Source of the DNA: Gnetum montanum
Lineage: Eukaryota > Streptophyta > Gnetopsida > Gnetales > Gnetaceae
NCBI GenBank assembly: GCA_015680685.1
Contig: MNCI01038085.1
Span: 733,249-797,248 of the forward strand
Reading direction: 5' to 3'
Length of the DNA: 64,000 nt
Under the pieces are notes generated by a model. The model was not told where the DNA came from, did not search any database, and saw nothing but the letters and a program-made list of their open reading frames with translations. The position numbers were made by a program, and so were the translations under genes. Within the stretch, counting starts at the first letter, position 1. Each line of letters opens with the position of its first letter. Below are positions 34,165 through 47,138 of this stretch, one piece after another.

Positions 34165-35016
34165 CAATTTTTTATAAGAAAAACCACCCATAATTATGAA
34201 CACTTATACCACAAAGATTTATTCCAAAAAAAAAAAACATAGATCCAAACAAATAACAATTCTAGAGAAGTTCCAAACCCTGGGTTTTGTCCTCGTCATC
34301 CCTTATTCAATCTTATATGAATGTCATTTGCAAAAATTAACCAAGTTACCAATGCCCAAGTTTTTTTTTGGATTCCAACTCCAATAACAACCCCAGGAGT
34401 CATTTGCCATACTACTCTAGAAAGAATACCCAAAGTTAAAAAAGTAAATCCAAAAAACTATGCTATAGAAACTTAGATTATCTAGAAAATGGATAATATG
34501 AGTTTTTTGCCAATTTTCCAACAGAAAAACAATTTTGATTTTTTAAAGAATTATGGTGTTTTTTGAGTTCATAGCTAAAAGAGCTATTGACAATTAGGAT
34601 CCACACAAAAGAGTAACTTAACAGAAAAAAATAATGTTTACATGCATTATTAACCAATGAGACTATAATGTGGATATTAATTTTTGTGATTGTTGCATGC
34701 TTATTAGAACAACTAAAGTGGTGAACCTATGAGTAAACAAGGCACTTAGCACTATTATAATACCAATCCATCACATATTATGACTCAAAAATTGAATAAA
34801 AACATTAATAAAAAAATTCCAAGAAAGAAAGATTAGATATTCATACAAATTACTTAATGGTAAATGCCTTGAATAAAACCACCAAATCATTAAAATTGTT
34901 GTTATACACAAGAACACAATAAGTACACCCCTTTTTGCTGAATTACTTAATTTTGTAACTAAAGTTCCTCTAGAAACAAGAGTAATTATTAGGAAAAAAA
35001 GTGAATTATATTTCAA
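34165..35016 (-). pseudogene. ccsA: ccsA (cytochrome c biogenesis / heme attachment) remnant
   Basis: On the minus strand the first 81 codons (35,016-34,771) read as the membrane N-terminus with AKRGVLIVFLCITTILMIWW and HLPLSNLYEYLIFLSWNF. Near 34,400 the Trp-rich heme-handling signature survives as WGCYWSWNPKK, and the C-terminal Y-K-C-S..LWV part lies near 34,190. CcsA is a thylakoid membrane protein that delivers heme to c-type cytochromes. It is convergent with psaC, with no ndhD between them. Stops and shifts are present. Confidence 0.88.
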
Positions 35017-35130
35017 CTAATTTGTGTTCTAAACTTATCAAAATCATGAAAAACAAAAAAAAAAACAAAAAACAAAAAATCTAGAAAAAAATATGCTAAA
35101 ATGCAAACTTGAAGGACTGAAGGAATTTTT

Positions 35131-35209
35131 GCCACCACTTGGATTCAAACTAAGATGCTTTGGCATTTCTCCCTAAGAGCAGCATGTCTACCTATTTTAC
35201 CATGGAAAC
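35131..35209 (-). tRNA. trnL-UAG: trnL-UAG, degenerate plastid copy
   Basis: The minus strand reads TCCATGGTAAAATAGGTAGA, CATGCTGCTCTTAGGGAG with the TAG anticodon, and TTTGAATCCAAGTGGTGGC. It lies upstream of ccsA on the same strand, the usual plastid order. Confidence 0.88.
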
Positions 35210-35315
35210 ATTAACAAAAAAGAGTTTTTGTACTTTTTAAATTATTTTCAATTAAAATATACTCTCATTTTATTTTTTGGAATTAATCCTAGTTTCATTC
35301 TTTTTTTATGTCAAC

Positions 35316-35388
35316 TAGGTTATAATGTAACTTGGTAGCATAACATCATGGGGTGGTCTAAGTTGTAGGTTCAACTCCGGCTACCTCA
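35316..35388 (+). tRNA. trnP-GGG: trnP-GGG, degenerate plastid copy
   Basis: AGGTTATAATGTAACTTGGT, AGCATAACATCATGGGGTGG with GGG in the anticodon position, and TAGGTTCAACTCCGGCTACC fit trnP-GGG. This tRNA is known from gymnosperm and other non-angiosperm plastomes. rpl32, expected close by, was not recognised in 35,390-35,700. Confidence 0.7.
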
Positions 35389-35699
35389 ATAGGGAAAAAT
35401 GTTTTATTTCAAAAATAAAGATCCAATCTATTTTTTGTAGGCTTTGTTTATATTATAGTTTTGACAACATTTCTGTCAATAATATTTTTCTATGAATAAT
35501 ATTTTTTTGTAGAGTTCAAACAAAGCATACTTTAATCTATTTTTAAAACAATATTTAGTTATATTATTTTACAGATAGACTTTTTCTTTCTGTTTTCTAT
35601 CACTGATCTTTGACCACTATTCTAATAATAACTTTGAAGTTTCTTTATTAATTAAAATAAGGGATACATATGTCATTGTACAATAGAATTACAACTTCC

Positions 35700-38600
35700 A
35701 TTGGTGATACTGTACCAATATTGATTCATGCAAAGGAAGTCTTCTAGTCAATAATTAGGCCAAAGAAATCATTTGACTTTTTTTCTGAATCCAACAAATA
35801 TCTTTTTTTCTTTTCACCTTCACAGAAATTATTTTTATTCTAGAAGAAATATCGATAGGATTTCTCTGGTCTTTGTTCATTTTGAAATCCTACCTCAAAA
35901 AGGAAATAAGTGATTGACTATGCGAAATTCTTATGATGTCATGTAATGAAAACATTTTCTAAAATAATATTATCTAACTTCAAATTGAAAGATTCAGAAT
36001 TTTTCTTATCTAAAGTTTTCAGATTTTCTTGAAAAAGTTTTATTGAAAGATTAATAAGTCTTTTCATTAAAACTCTTTATGTCCGTTGTGCAATCAGATC
36101 GGTTGTTTGTTTCAACAAACCATTCTGAAAATATTTATGATGAAATCCCAAACTTCTGATATCATACATAAAATATCAAGGCTCAAGATGCATATCTTTA
36201 AAATAAATATTGGTTAATGCTTTTTTCTTAGCCAGTTCATTTACCATCTTAAGTAAAATTACAAGTTGTCTATTTAAATCAATGTAAGAAATGTTCAAAG
36301 TTCTCCAAAGTAATATTTCTCTATAGAACTTTCTAGGAAATAAAATATACATGTCATTTGTCAATATCTTCATCTATTAAATCATCATCTTTTTGCTCAT
36401 CCAAAAAGTCTAATAGTTTTTGTATGTGCTCCTCCCTTTTTATACTTGGGATCTTAAGATATCTTATCCAGATGTTATTGAGAAAATAACTTGTACTCAG
36501 AAGTGATGTTTTCCTTTTATGTAATATTTGGTTGTTTATTTTGTGGATTTTTCAATTGTAACCTTTTGATGTTTTCCTCTTTTTGTTGGTTTTTGCTCTA
36601 GAAAAAAAAAATTCCCCTCTTACTCTTTAATTTTTTACCAATGAATTTTTGATCTATCACTTTGTTGAAAAGTTGTTGTTCCTCATTTTCCTTTATCAAT
36701 CCTTGTAGTCATTTTTTATAAAAATAGGGTTCTTTCTTCATTTTCAGCAACTCTTCTTGGCTCTCCTCTTCCTTTTTTAATTTGATTTCTTCTTCTAACA
36801 AGGTTTCAAGTTCTTTTTCAATTCTTTTTTTTTTCTATTACATTCATTTCATCCTACTCTACCTTTGTTAGAGGTTGTTTTTTTTTTTTTTTTTTATTAG
36901 TTTCATTTCTTTTTTGCTGTGGGCTTCTTTTTGTTTTTTAAGGTCAAAAGCTTTATTATTTTGCTTTCTCGATTTTCTTTCTCAATTCAGAGTTTATTTT
37001 GTCTGTGTTGAAATTATTTCAAAGTACTTTTTGAATATTTTTCTTGATAATTTTCTCTCACTTTTGGAGAGTCCCTCCAATTTTTTTCTTTTCTAAACAA
37101 AAAAGATAGTGTTTTAGAATAAATCTGCACACAGCCATTCTTTGGTGTCTGGTCTCAACTTTTTCATTGTTTTTTTGCTCTTTTCTGTTTTTTAAAACAA
37201 AGTCAAACTCGAAGATTTCCTCTAACTCAATCATTAATTGGTCATTCATTTTGATTGGCCATTCCTTTTTTTTAGTTTGTTAGCCAAGGATATAATTCAA
37301 TAGAAAATCAAAACTTGCATCTTTCGTTGGATAAACCCCAATTCTTTTTGCTTCTCATGCTCTAAAAATAATTGAGAAATTCCTGTTTTTGGGGAATCAA
37401 GATAATTGTATGCCAACATATTGAATCTGTAACATTTGTTCAGTTTAAATAAAAACCTCTTTTTAAAAGACGTAAAGACAGGTAAAGGTTTATTTTGTAG
37501 TTTTCCCTCTAAAAATAATTACTTTTTAAAAATATTTTTATCATGTTTTCATTGTTCACCAATCTTATTCACTTTAGCCCTAAAAATAATTAGTTTTTAA
37601 AAATAATTAGTTTTGATGATAAGTCATAACGATCATAACGCTTTAGCCAATGCTTCCAGTCTCTTATTGATAAAGTGTGAGACATTCTTTATATTCGAAA
37701 AGTTTGTTTTGACCAAAGAAAGCTCTTATATATATTTTTTATAAAAGGATATGTTTCTTTTAATTGTAAGAACGGCTTAAAGAAAGGTTTGTTGTTTGTT
37801 GTGCACTACCATATATCATGAAATACATATGCTTGCAATAATATATTGTCATTATTTAGACTAAAGCTTTTTTGTTTTGTTATTTTTTGTTTGTATAAAA
37901 TAAATATTATTTTTATTAGAAAATGCCTTGTACAAAATGATTTGAAAAAGCTACATGAGTTTTTGTAGTAAAAAAAGTACTTAGGGAAAACTATTTAGCA
38001 AAATTATTTGGAAGCACACGAAAAAAAGGTTTTTTACTCCTGTTAGACCACTCATTTGACTCTGTAACTATTTTTACTCCTGTTAGACCACTCATTTGAC
38101 TCTGTAACTATTTTTACTCCTGTTAGACCACTCATTTGACTCTGTAACTATTTTTACTCCTGTTAGACCACTCATTTGACTCTGTAACTATTTTTACTCC
38201 TGTTAGACCACTCATTTGACTCTGTAACTATTTTTACTCCTGTTAGACCACTCATTTGACTCTGTAACTATTTTTACTCCTGTTAGACCACTCATTTGAC
38301 TCTGTAACTATTTTTACTCCTGTTAGACCACTCATTTGACTCTGTAACTATTTTTACTCCTGTTAGACCACTCATTTGACTCTGTAACTATTTTTACTCC
38401 TGTTAGACCACTCATTTGACTCTGTAACTATTTTTACTCCTGTTAGACCACTCATTTGACTCTGTAACTATTTTTACTCCTGTTAGACCACTCATTTGAC
38501 TCTGTAACTATTTTTACTCCTGTTAGACCACTCATTTGACTCTGTAACTATTTTTACTCCTGTTAGACCACTCATTTGACTCTGTAACTATTTTTACTCC

Positions 38601-41490
38601 TGTTAGACCACTCATTTGACTCTGTAACTATGAATCCAAATTGACATCCTAAACTTCTTTTTATCCTCTATAATCCTAAATTTTGGACTCTTTTCTTTTT
38701 GAAAAACGTCTTCATTGCATATCTCACTTTGTAATTTTCTTATTTCATTTTGTATAATGTGCAATTTTGATATTTTGATGTAATCTCTTTTGTTAACATT
38801 TGAATTTTGTCTTTTGCTTGGTTTACCCAGACAAAATGATCTTTACAATAACTTTGTTTTTGCTCTTCTTTATTTTTCATGTGATTTATTTTTCCTGATC
38901 CAAGGCCATTTGCGATCTATAGTATACCCAAAAGAACTTAACCGATTTTGAATTACAGTTTTTATTTTTTTTATTTTAGATATCTCGATTTCAATATGAA
39001 CCCAATTACAATTGATTTGAGCACAAACCCAATGAAGTTTATAAACTACTTGGTTAACTTTTGATAAACAAACACTAAAATAGGAATTTCTGCCAGTTTT
39101 TTTCTTTTTCTGTTAAAATAGGTTTCCAAAATTAGAAAGTTTTAAATCTGTGGCCATAAGGAGTATCCATCTCGTATCCTTCTATCAACATATAAGTGGG
39201 TTTTACTTTTTGAGTAGTACCAAAAGCTTCATGCCAAGGTTTTAAATGAAAAGGATTTAAGATTTTTATTTGAAAATCGTCTTCCCACCATATACAGGGA
39301 CGTTTTTGCTCAGAAAATTCCACAGGATCAAAAGTGCAGTTTATATAAACTTCCACAGATAATTCTTTCCAATGTTCTGTAAATTCAGGACTTTGCAACA
39401 ATAGAATATGTCCAACATTCTTGATTGCAATCAAGAAAGGTATAACTACATTTTTTCCAAAAAAAAAAGAAGCCTGAAATATTAATACTGGACCCCTAAT
39501 TCCGTGGAATATGTGATGGTGTAATTTAGCCAAAATTGCAAAGTACTTTTTTCTATAAAGATATTTTTTCCACATTCAAACTTTTTTTATTTTGTTCCTC
39601 GCCTCAAGAAAGGAATAGTTTGAATCTATTATATATTTACATCAATTTTATTTAAAAAAATTTACAAAACAATCTAATTTGAAATTTATTAATAGATGTG
39701 CAAACTTCTTGGAAGTCTTGCTTTCTCTTTTCTAATAACTTTTTCATTCGCAAAACCAAAGGGGAATGCATTTGGCTTTTTAAGGATCTAAATCAGGAAT
39801 GAAAAGGTCTAACACATTTACCTTTTCGAGGTCTTATATTTCCTTTAAACATTTATAAATGGTTACTGCAGGAAGCATGTTTACCTTTTAGAAGAGATTC
39901 TTGATTCCTTTCAGTGTTATCCTGGTAATAGCCCATATTTTTTAGGGGGCTGCATGAAAATCAGATCTATTTGTTTGTTCTTCATATTCGTAATCTTGTA
40001 TCAAATCATGGTCCCCTTTAGGTAACTCTTTTGTAATTTATAAAGATAATCTGAAAAAGTTATTATTTGTTCTCTGTTTGATGTATTTGAATTCCATTCG
40101 TTTTTTCTTATTTATTTGTTAAGTTATTTTTCTTATGCAGAAATTTTTCTTTAAGTTTGTTATTTTTCTTATATAAGATTTTCTTATGAAGATTTTTCTA
40201 ATGCAGAAATTTTTTAAGTTTGTTAACACTATCAAAAAATTTTCTTAAAAAACTTATATACGTATTGTTTCCTAAGTTATTTATGCAAAAATCTTCATAA
40301 TGAGCATATTACTTCTAGTTTTTGCTCTAAGAAAAATTGAGTTGGAAACTTGGTAAAACAAAGTCTTTTTTTTCTGTCGCTAAAACACTAACCATAAAAA
40401 ATATTAGTTTACTCTACATGTTAAAAACAGTTTGAAAATCCTCATAAGGTCTTATGTAAGCTTTTCAAGTCCATCTTTTAAAGTTAAAAAAGAAAGTCAA
40501 GACCATTCAAGATGAGAAAATTGTTGCCAGTTTGAATAAGTATTTTCATTTTTTATCTCCAGACAAGTTTGCATTATTGTTTTTTGCTTCAATTCTTGCT
40601 CAAATTCCTACAACTCTTTTAGTATTTTCTTTTTTCTTTGGTCAAAATTGTTATATTCCTGTTTTATAGCTTTCATTTCTGTGTTGTTTGATGCGATAAT
40701 CTGAGAAACATCTCGTTTTTGTTTTGCTTTTCGTTTTCTGATACTATGTTTCTTTCTTGTTGTTTTGATGTATATTAATTCTTGAGTTTTTTGTTCGTCA
40801 TCATCTTCTACTTGATAAAAGTTTGGTCACCATGAATAGATAGATAACCTATTTGAGCTAATCTGAAGTAGGAAAAAAGGAAAACAAAAAGAAAGAGTTC
40901 ACATAATGTTTTCATCTGATGTCTTATATATGAACCTTCGTTTATATACGAGAAAATCCAATTTATTGTTTTGATTCATAATATATAATTGACAAACCAA
41001 CCTAAAATAATGCCAGCAAAAACTAGAAATGAAAAATTACATCTTAATATCAATAAACTGAAAAGTCTTGTTAATGCTGAATTTCCAGAAAGAAAAGGAT
41101 TTAGGAATTGAATACTAAAGATGTCTATAAATATATATAGTTTTTAGATTTTTAAATAAGAATTTCTTTGAAACAATCTGATTTGTCCACTTTTCAATGG
41201 ATGCATAAAAGCATAAAATTAAGCATGGAATAGCTGATAAAGACCTTAAGTGGGGTTTCATTAATGCTCAATAGAGCGAATTATTATAGATTGGTAGATA
41301 TATAAAAAGTTGTTCGATAAAGAATCCACTCATCAAAATTTGGCTTTCACATATTTCTTCAAGAACCAAATATCTGAAAGCCAAAAAAGTAACTTGGCCC
41401 CATAGATAAAATGGATAAAATTCCATAAAAACTTCCCAATCAAAAATTGGAACTAGCTTTTTTCAAAATTATCATCATGAGCAAAATCTC
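35700..41490 (-). pseudogene. ycf1: ycf1 (Tic214) remnant, very degenerate
   Basis: N-terminal membrane part (about 40,950-41,490, minus strand): LEEICESQIL, then IYYNSLYWALMKPH and RLFSLLILRCNFSF..GWFVNYI across stops, matching the first transmembrane segments. A 147-codon open stretch at 39,132-39,575 holds the best conserved domain: HHIFHGIRGPVLIFQASFFF, LLLQSPEF and QIKILNPFHLKPWH. The middle and 3' part (35,700-39,000) is low-complexity (Lys/Glu-rich on the minus strand, EFDFVLKNRKEQKNNEKVE at about 37,150), and the 3' end is not firmly placed. Tic214 is part of the inner-envelope protein import complex. The gene carries the 40-bp array and many stops. Confidence 0.8.
38031..38630. repeat. 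Minisatellite: 15 identical copies of a 40-bp unit
   Basis: The unit TTTTTACTCCTGTTAGACCA plus CTCATTTGACTCTGTAACTA repeats 15 times in 600 bases without a visible mismatch. It lies within the decayed ycf1 region. The unit is not a multiple of three and has stop codons in both orientations, so it is not a protein repeat. Perfect identity inside an otherwise heavily mutated tract points to recent expansion or homogenisation. Confidence 0.97.
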
Positions 41491-41837
41491 CTCGTATGTG
41501 GAATGGATTAGAATTTCATTTTATTTTTTCATATGATGCCTAGAGATGGCATAAATCATTTATTTGAAAAAATAATGTCGAGTATATCTCTATTAATAAA
41601 TAATATTATTTTTTGATACTTTTTATTTGATCAAAAAATTTTAGACATTCTTCAAGGAAAATTTTTTGTTGTACATGTTCTAAGCTTTCTACTAAGTTTT
41701 TTCTTAGTTAAAAACTATGTTGCACTTTTCTTTTTCATAACTACAATAAAAATGTTAATCATAAAGAATAAAAACTTCCTTTTAGAAATTCATATATTGT
41801 TAAATGTAAAAGATGAAAAAAGTGAATTTTTGTTTCA

Positions 41838-42315
<478 letters not shown>

Positions 42316-42388
42316 CTATGTTTTCCCTTTGTTCCAAAACCTTAGGTTCGATATTCAAACTCAAACAAATATGTTCAATCTAGGCTCA

Positions 42389-42511
<123 letters not shown>

Positions 42512-42999
42512 TTATGCATTTAAACAACCTGTTACTTGGATGGATTGGTTTCTTAATTCTATATTTAATTGAGAAACAATGTTGGAGGGAAAAGATCCAA
42601 AAAGAAGTAAGGGGACATGTTTTGTATATTATGTTAATTTTTTCAAGATGGTATGGTTTTCATTTTTTGAATGGATAATTTCTTATTTTAAACAACGTTA
42701 TGTCATTGCAACTAATATGGTATGAGTAAAAGCATAGTCTAACCCATTTGCTCTTGTAACTAATATGGGTATTTCTGCTCTAGTTTTTGTGCCATACCTT
42801 CTAAATCCATTTTTACAAGCTTAGTTATATATATTTATAATATATATCTATAAATTGGCCGATAGAATCTTATAAGATTACAAGTAACAAGTTCTTTGAG
42901 TAAAAAATTTCACGACTTCTGGACGAAGAACAAGATTTAAAAATCCAAATTTTCATGCCTTCTCGACAAAGAACAAGAGTTCTGCACCTTACTTTTCCT

Positions 43000-43147
43000 A
43001 AGGATGGGTTTTCTGAAAAAAAAAATTCCATGAATTAGTGTATGCTCTCACCCTCGGCCGAATTTGTTGAGAGTGAGAACATAAATTCGGCCGATGGTGA
43101 GAGCATACACTAATCCATGGAATTTTTTTTCCAGAAAACCCATCCTT
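43000..43147. repeat. Long near-perfect hairpin, arms of about 65 bp
   Basis: 43,000-43,065 and 43,083-43,147 are inverted copies with only a few mismatches, separated by 17 bases. The arms contain AAGGATGGGTTTTCTG, AGTGTATGCTCTCACC and CGGCCGAATTT. It lies about 0.4 kb upstream of the transporter fragment and could be a small foldback element. 43,148-43,562 holds GC-richer upstream/5'-leader sequence of the transporter without another gene. Confidence 0.85.
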
Positions 43148-43562
43148 TCTACCATATGGATAGTCTCTTGCACAAGCTTGTTAAAGCAAAGCATAATGAA
43201 ATAAAATTAAAACTCATAAAATAAAGGAAAACATAATGAAATAAAATGAAAACTCTTCTGTGCACAATCCCAACCTATCAGCGGTGCGGGCCCACAATGG
43301 GCCACAAAGGCCCACACCTCACGTCGCTCTGCCAGTACACATGCCTCTAGTGACGTGAGCATCCGGACGGTCACCGACAGCCAAGAACAAACCCCATCGG
43401 CATGATGCGCTACCAGGTCCACACAAACTCATGAACAGTGCACACCCTTGCCTTATTAAGCAGAATCTCTGTTCCCAACTCACTGCAGGCACAGACTGCA
43501 GCCCCATTCTAGAGGCCTTCGCTTCTCTGCCATACAACAGAGGCAGAAGTGAGTGAGGAACC

Positions 43563-44600
43563 ATGGCTTCTGCAGAGGCGGAGAAGCAGACGATGATGGC
43601 GGAAGTGGATCCGAAAACGCAGAAGAACCCCGACTACAATAGCACGTTCGTTATCCTCTGCGCAGTACTCGCCTCTACTAACTCCGTGGTTCTTGGCTAC
43701 GGTAATAAACCTATTACTATCATATTACTATCATCTTCAATCTTTCTGCTTCATGGAGTTTGTATAAGTAATAAGTCTGTATCGTTATTTGGGTTTCTCA
43801 CCAATTTGACTGCAACTATCTTCGTTGCGTGGTTTCAGTAGCCGTGTAGTTAATTCTTTTCCGTTAGGAGTTAATGAATACAGGGGTTCTCTTTTCCAAC
43901 GTTGTGCATATAGATTATAGAAGCCTTCAGAGCTAAATGGTGCAACACTTGAAAGTTCAAACTTTAATACTATTCTCCCAGATTCACTTCATGATAGTTG
44001 GTTTGTTAATCTTGTATGCGACATCTTATCACTCTTCCAGACTTTAAATTCTTCCCCACCTGCACAGAACCTTACTCTTCCCAGCCCATCTACATGTCCC
44101 AAATCCTTCCTACACCACCACAACCAAAAGTCCAAAACTAATCTCATTTCTTTGTCCACTGACTCCTCCCGTCTCCCCCATTTCTCTATGTGGGTAAATC
44201 AAACTCCGTTTGCAAATTGCACGCAGTCTTTAACATTACAGTGACGATACATGCCGACCGAATCTAATGAACACTCTGTGCATTTCCGAATTCAGATGTG
44301 GGAGTGATGAGCGAGGTGATGCCCTTGATGCGGAAAAAAATCCACATGAACGACGCCATGGTAGAAATCGTCATCGGCTCCCTAAACATAATCTCGCTGC
44401 TGGGCGCGGCCATGGCGGACGCACATCGGACGCAATCGGACGGTGGTGGACCATGGCGCTGGCAGCCATGATATTCCTAACAGGAGCTCTGTTAATGGCG
44501 GTGGCTATCAGTAGCAACGGAGACGTGGACGGAGGTGAAAACAGAAGAGGCTCGATGTCAGCCGGACAGCAACTCGGGCAGGGCCTCTTCGGGCATGGTT
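43563..44600 (+). pseudogene. Polyol/monosaccharide transporter gene fragment (PLT-like MFS), two exons
   Basis: Exon 1 (43,563-43,701) encodes a start and NPDYNSTFVILCAVLASTNS then VVLGY. A GT-AG intron (43,702-44,295) interrupts a Gly/Asp codon, and exon 2 continues DVGVMSEVMPLM, VEIVIGSLNIISLLGAAMA. A one-base-type frameshift near 44,412 moves the frame to GRTSDAIGRWWTMALAAMIF and TGALLMAVAISS. This is the first two to three membrane helices and the G-R-x-S-D-x-I-G-R loop of plant polyol/monosaccharide transporters (major facilitator superfamily, plasma membrane, proton symport of sugar alcohols). Homology fades after about 44,530; ten or so helices are absent. Keeping the intron argues for capture at the DNA level, not from mRNA. 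Confidence 0.8.
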
Positions 44601-45095
44601 GGAGATGAATAAGTGGCAGACTGTGGAGCGCACATACGTCGTGCAAGGCAGCAAATGATAGATGCGCGATGCCAGACATGTCTATCAGCAACGGTGGACG
44701 TCACTGGACAACGTTTTTTTTCTCTGTTTTTCTCTCTTTCAGCAGGCAGAAGTCTTTCTCTACTCATAAACAAAAACCCCACAGAGAAACGTTGCTGGGT
44801 AATTCACTCGGAAAGACTCAAGGCAAAGCATTTCGTCGGCCATGTCGTGGTCACCGAGAGCGCGAGCCAGCAACACCGTAGTAGGCGTTGAGCGCCTTGC
44901 TGGTGCTGATCCACGCTTCAATCCTGTTCTGATCTACGCGTCTACGGCTAAAATGTTGGATCTACATCGGTGCAGAACTCAAGCCCTCCTCCTGCTGCTC
45001 TGTGTGCACTGTTTTCAGGCATTATCTATGTTATTTATAAGAATTCAAAGGCCGTAACCTTTCATAATGCATTACGGTTATGCACATTGCGTTAG

Positions 45096-45480
<385 letters not shown>

Positions 45481-45775
45481 CTATAATTATTCATAATCAT
45501 TGAGAATAGCTGAAATATCTCATGGATTTTGTAGGAAATAACCACATGTTTTTGTGCCTATTACCATAAAAACCTATCTTCAATCTTTGTATATAAATAG
45601 GCCACAAAACTTATAGGGCGAAAAGTATGATAATTCCTCATTTCATATTCAAATTCTAGCATAAAATTTTCATTAGTATTTATGGACATAGGTAATATTT
45701 GAATTATTCAATATTTTTTTAATAGTTTGTTCCAAAATTGATATAGTTTTTCTTCCTAACTTTATCCAATTAATT

Positions 45776-46645
45776 TCAAACTATAAAACTAACCATATTC
45801 TTTTTAGATTTTTGGTTCTTTTCTTGATCACTTGGTTTTCTAGAAACACCAAAGAGTACATAGAAACATTTTTGATTTGACATTTCCTTTGGTACAATCC
45901 CTTTTGGTAGTGATAAGAGTTGATCTGTGATAGTTAAATAATATTCACAAACATAATTAAGACATGGTTCAGATGCAACCATTTCAATTAAAGTTTTACC
46001 CCTCACTCTAGAAACTCATATATTCTCAATAAGAAGTAATACTTCTATTATAGGCATTGAGCAAGCTTCAACATATTTCTTGATAACATCTAGGTTATAT
46101 GTACAATTTCTGACCAAACCAGCTAATTGGAGGAAATGTGTACGAGCTTTTTTTCTTATGGACGTGGTCATACCATTGGCTGAAAAAAATGCATCAAACC
46201 TGTTATCAACAATTATAACACAAAAACTCTCATAATTCAAATGTGTGAAAAATCCTCTATAAACTACATCATCCAATGCATCAAATAATATTACATCATA
46301 TTGGTCAAATGCATTTAATTCTTCCAATAAATTTACTATTTCTCTTGCCACATAGCCCCCACATCTAGTTTTTGCAAGTGGCCTACCTGCTTCCACATAA
46401 TCCACTGCTCCATAACCCTTATGAATAACATCCTCATACCAAATATCCTCATAATGATAATGCTTAACTTGTAAAGTATCAATTATGGTAGGGATTAAAA
46501 ATCCTATTAGAGTAAAAGTACTATCATGTTTGGGGTCACATCCTTTTTGTAACACTTTATTACCATGTCTTGATAAGGCTACTAATATATTACAACTGGT
46601 TGTGGATTCATTGATTCCACCTTTTCCGTAAACTACTATTTTCAC
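45776..46645 (-). pseudogene. chlL: chlL, right copy, nearly full length with a premature stop
   Basis: From GTG at 46,643-46,645 the frame reads [10 protein letters not shown] (P-loop decayed to INEST from IGKST), [29 protein letters not shown] with the cluster Cys kept, [20 protein letters not shown] and [11 protein letters not shown] with the second Cys. A single in-frame TGA at about 46,017 stands where CGA (Arg) is expected (IENI-stop-VSR). The frame then continues to GKTLIEMVASEPCLNYVCEY and ends KKNMVSFIV with the natural stop. Total length of about 289 codons fits the family. It is the best-preserved gene here, but the P-loop and stop make it non-functional. Confidence 0.94.
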
Positions 46646-46856
46646 CTTGGATTCCTTTCTTTCCACTCTCTAATTTTCATGATTCTATCATATTATATCA
46701 TATAATGGAAATTCAGCCAAGTAAAGACTTGCATTCTCTCTAGTAATTCTTGCAAATGAACTTTCCAAATTGATTAGCCATAGCTAACTAACCTTTGTGA
46801 AAAAATGTCACCCTTTCTCCCATGGATTGATGCTCAAAGCCTAAGAGAGAAGGGTT

Positions 46857-46930
46857 CTCCCCAAGTAGGATTTCAACCTATGACTAAAATTGATTAATAA
46901 CTAACCACTCTACCACTAAGCTATTGGGGA
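46857..46930 (-). tRNA. trnN-GUU: trnN-GUU, degenerate plastid copy, right arm
   Basis: CCCAAGTAGGATTTCAACCT, ..TGATTAATAACTAACCACTC and TACCACTAAGCTATTGGGGA are the complement of trnN-GUU. The anticodon has changed from GTT to ATT. The acceptor stem is better preserved than in the left arm. Confidence 0.87.
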
Positions 46931-47138
46931 ACAAGGGTTTAATCTATGTTGTATATGATCAAAACTCTTGTACCTAAATGAACCAAAAGCAACCCTTAGT
47001 TTCTAACTAGTGAAACTTTGTATACCCTCCAATTGAGTCTTCCTTATGGATTATTGACATAACAATTCTAGGACCTACACTATTCCATACATTTTCTACC
47101 TTGATCATGTTAAAGGACTTTCCCTTTTTCTTGGGTCT

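Noticed and set aside
38031-38630. CRISPR array
   Set aside because: The 40-bp units are contiguous and identical with no variable spacers, and there are no cas genes. It is a eukaryotic minisatellite.
39132-39575. Novel 147-residue protein
   Set aside because: It matches the conserved central domain of ycf1 (Tic214) and is flanked by ycf1 remnants with stops. It is open only by chance.
43563-43841. 92-codon complete small protein
   Set aside because: The last 46 codons are intron read-through. The splice site at 43,702 and exon 2 homology show it is the start of a transporter.
45776-46666. A functional chlL/NifH-like gene or bacterial nitrogenase-type gene
   Set aside because: It has an in-frame stop and a ruined P-loop, it sits in a decayed plastid gene order, and a mirror copy in the window is also broken.
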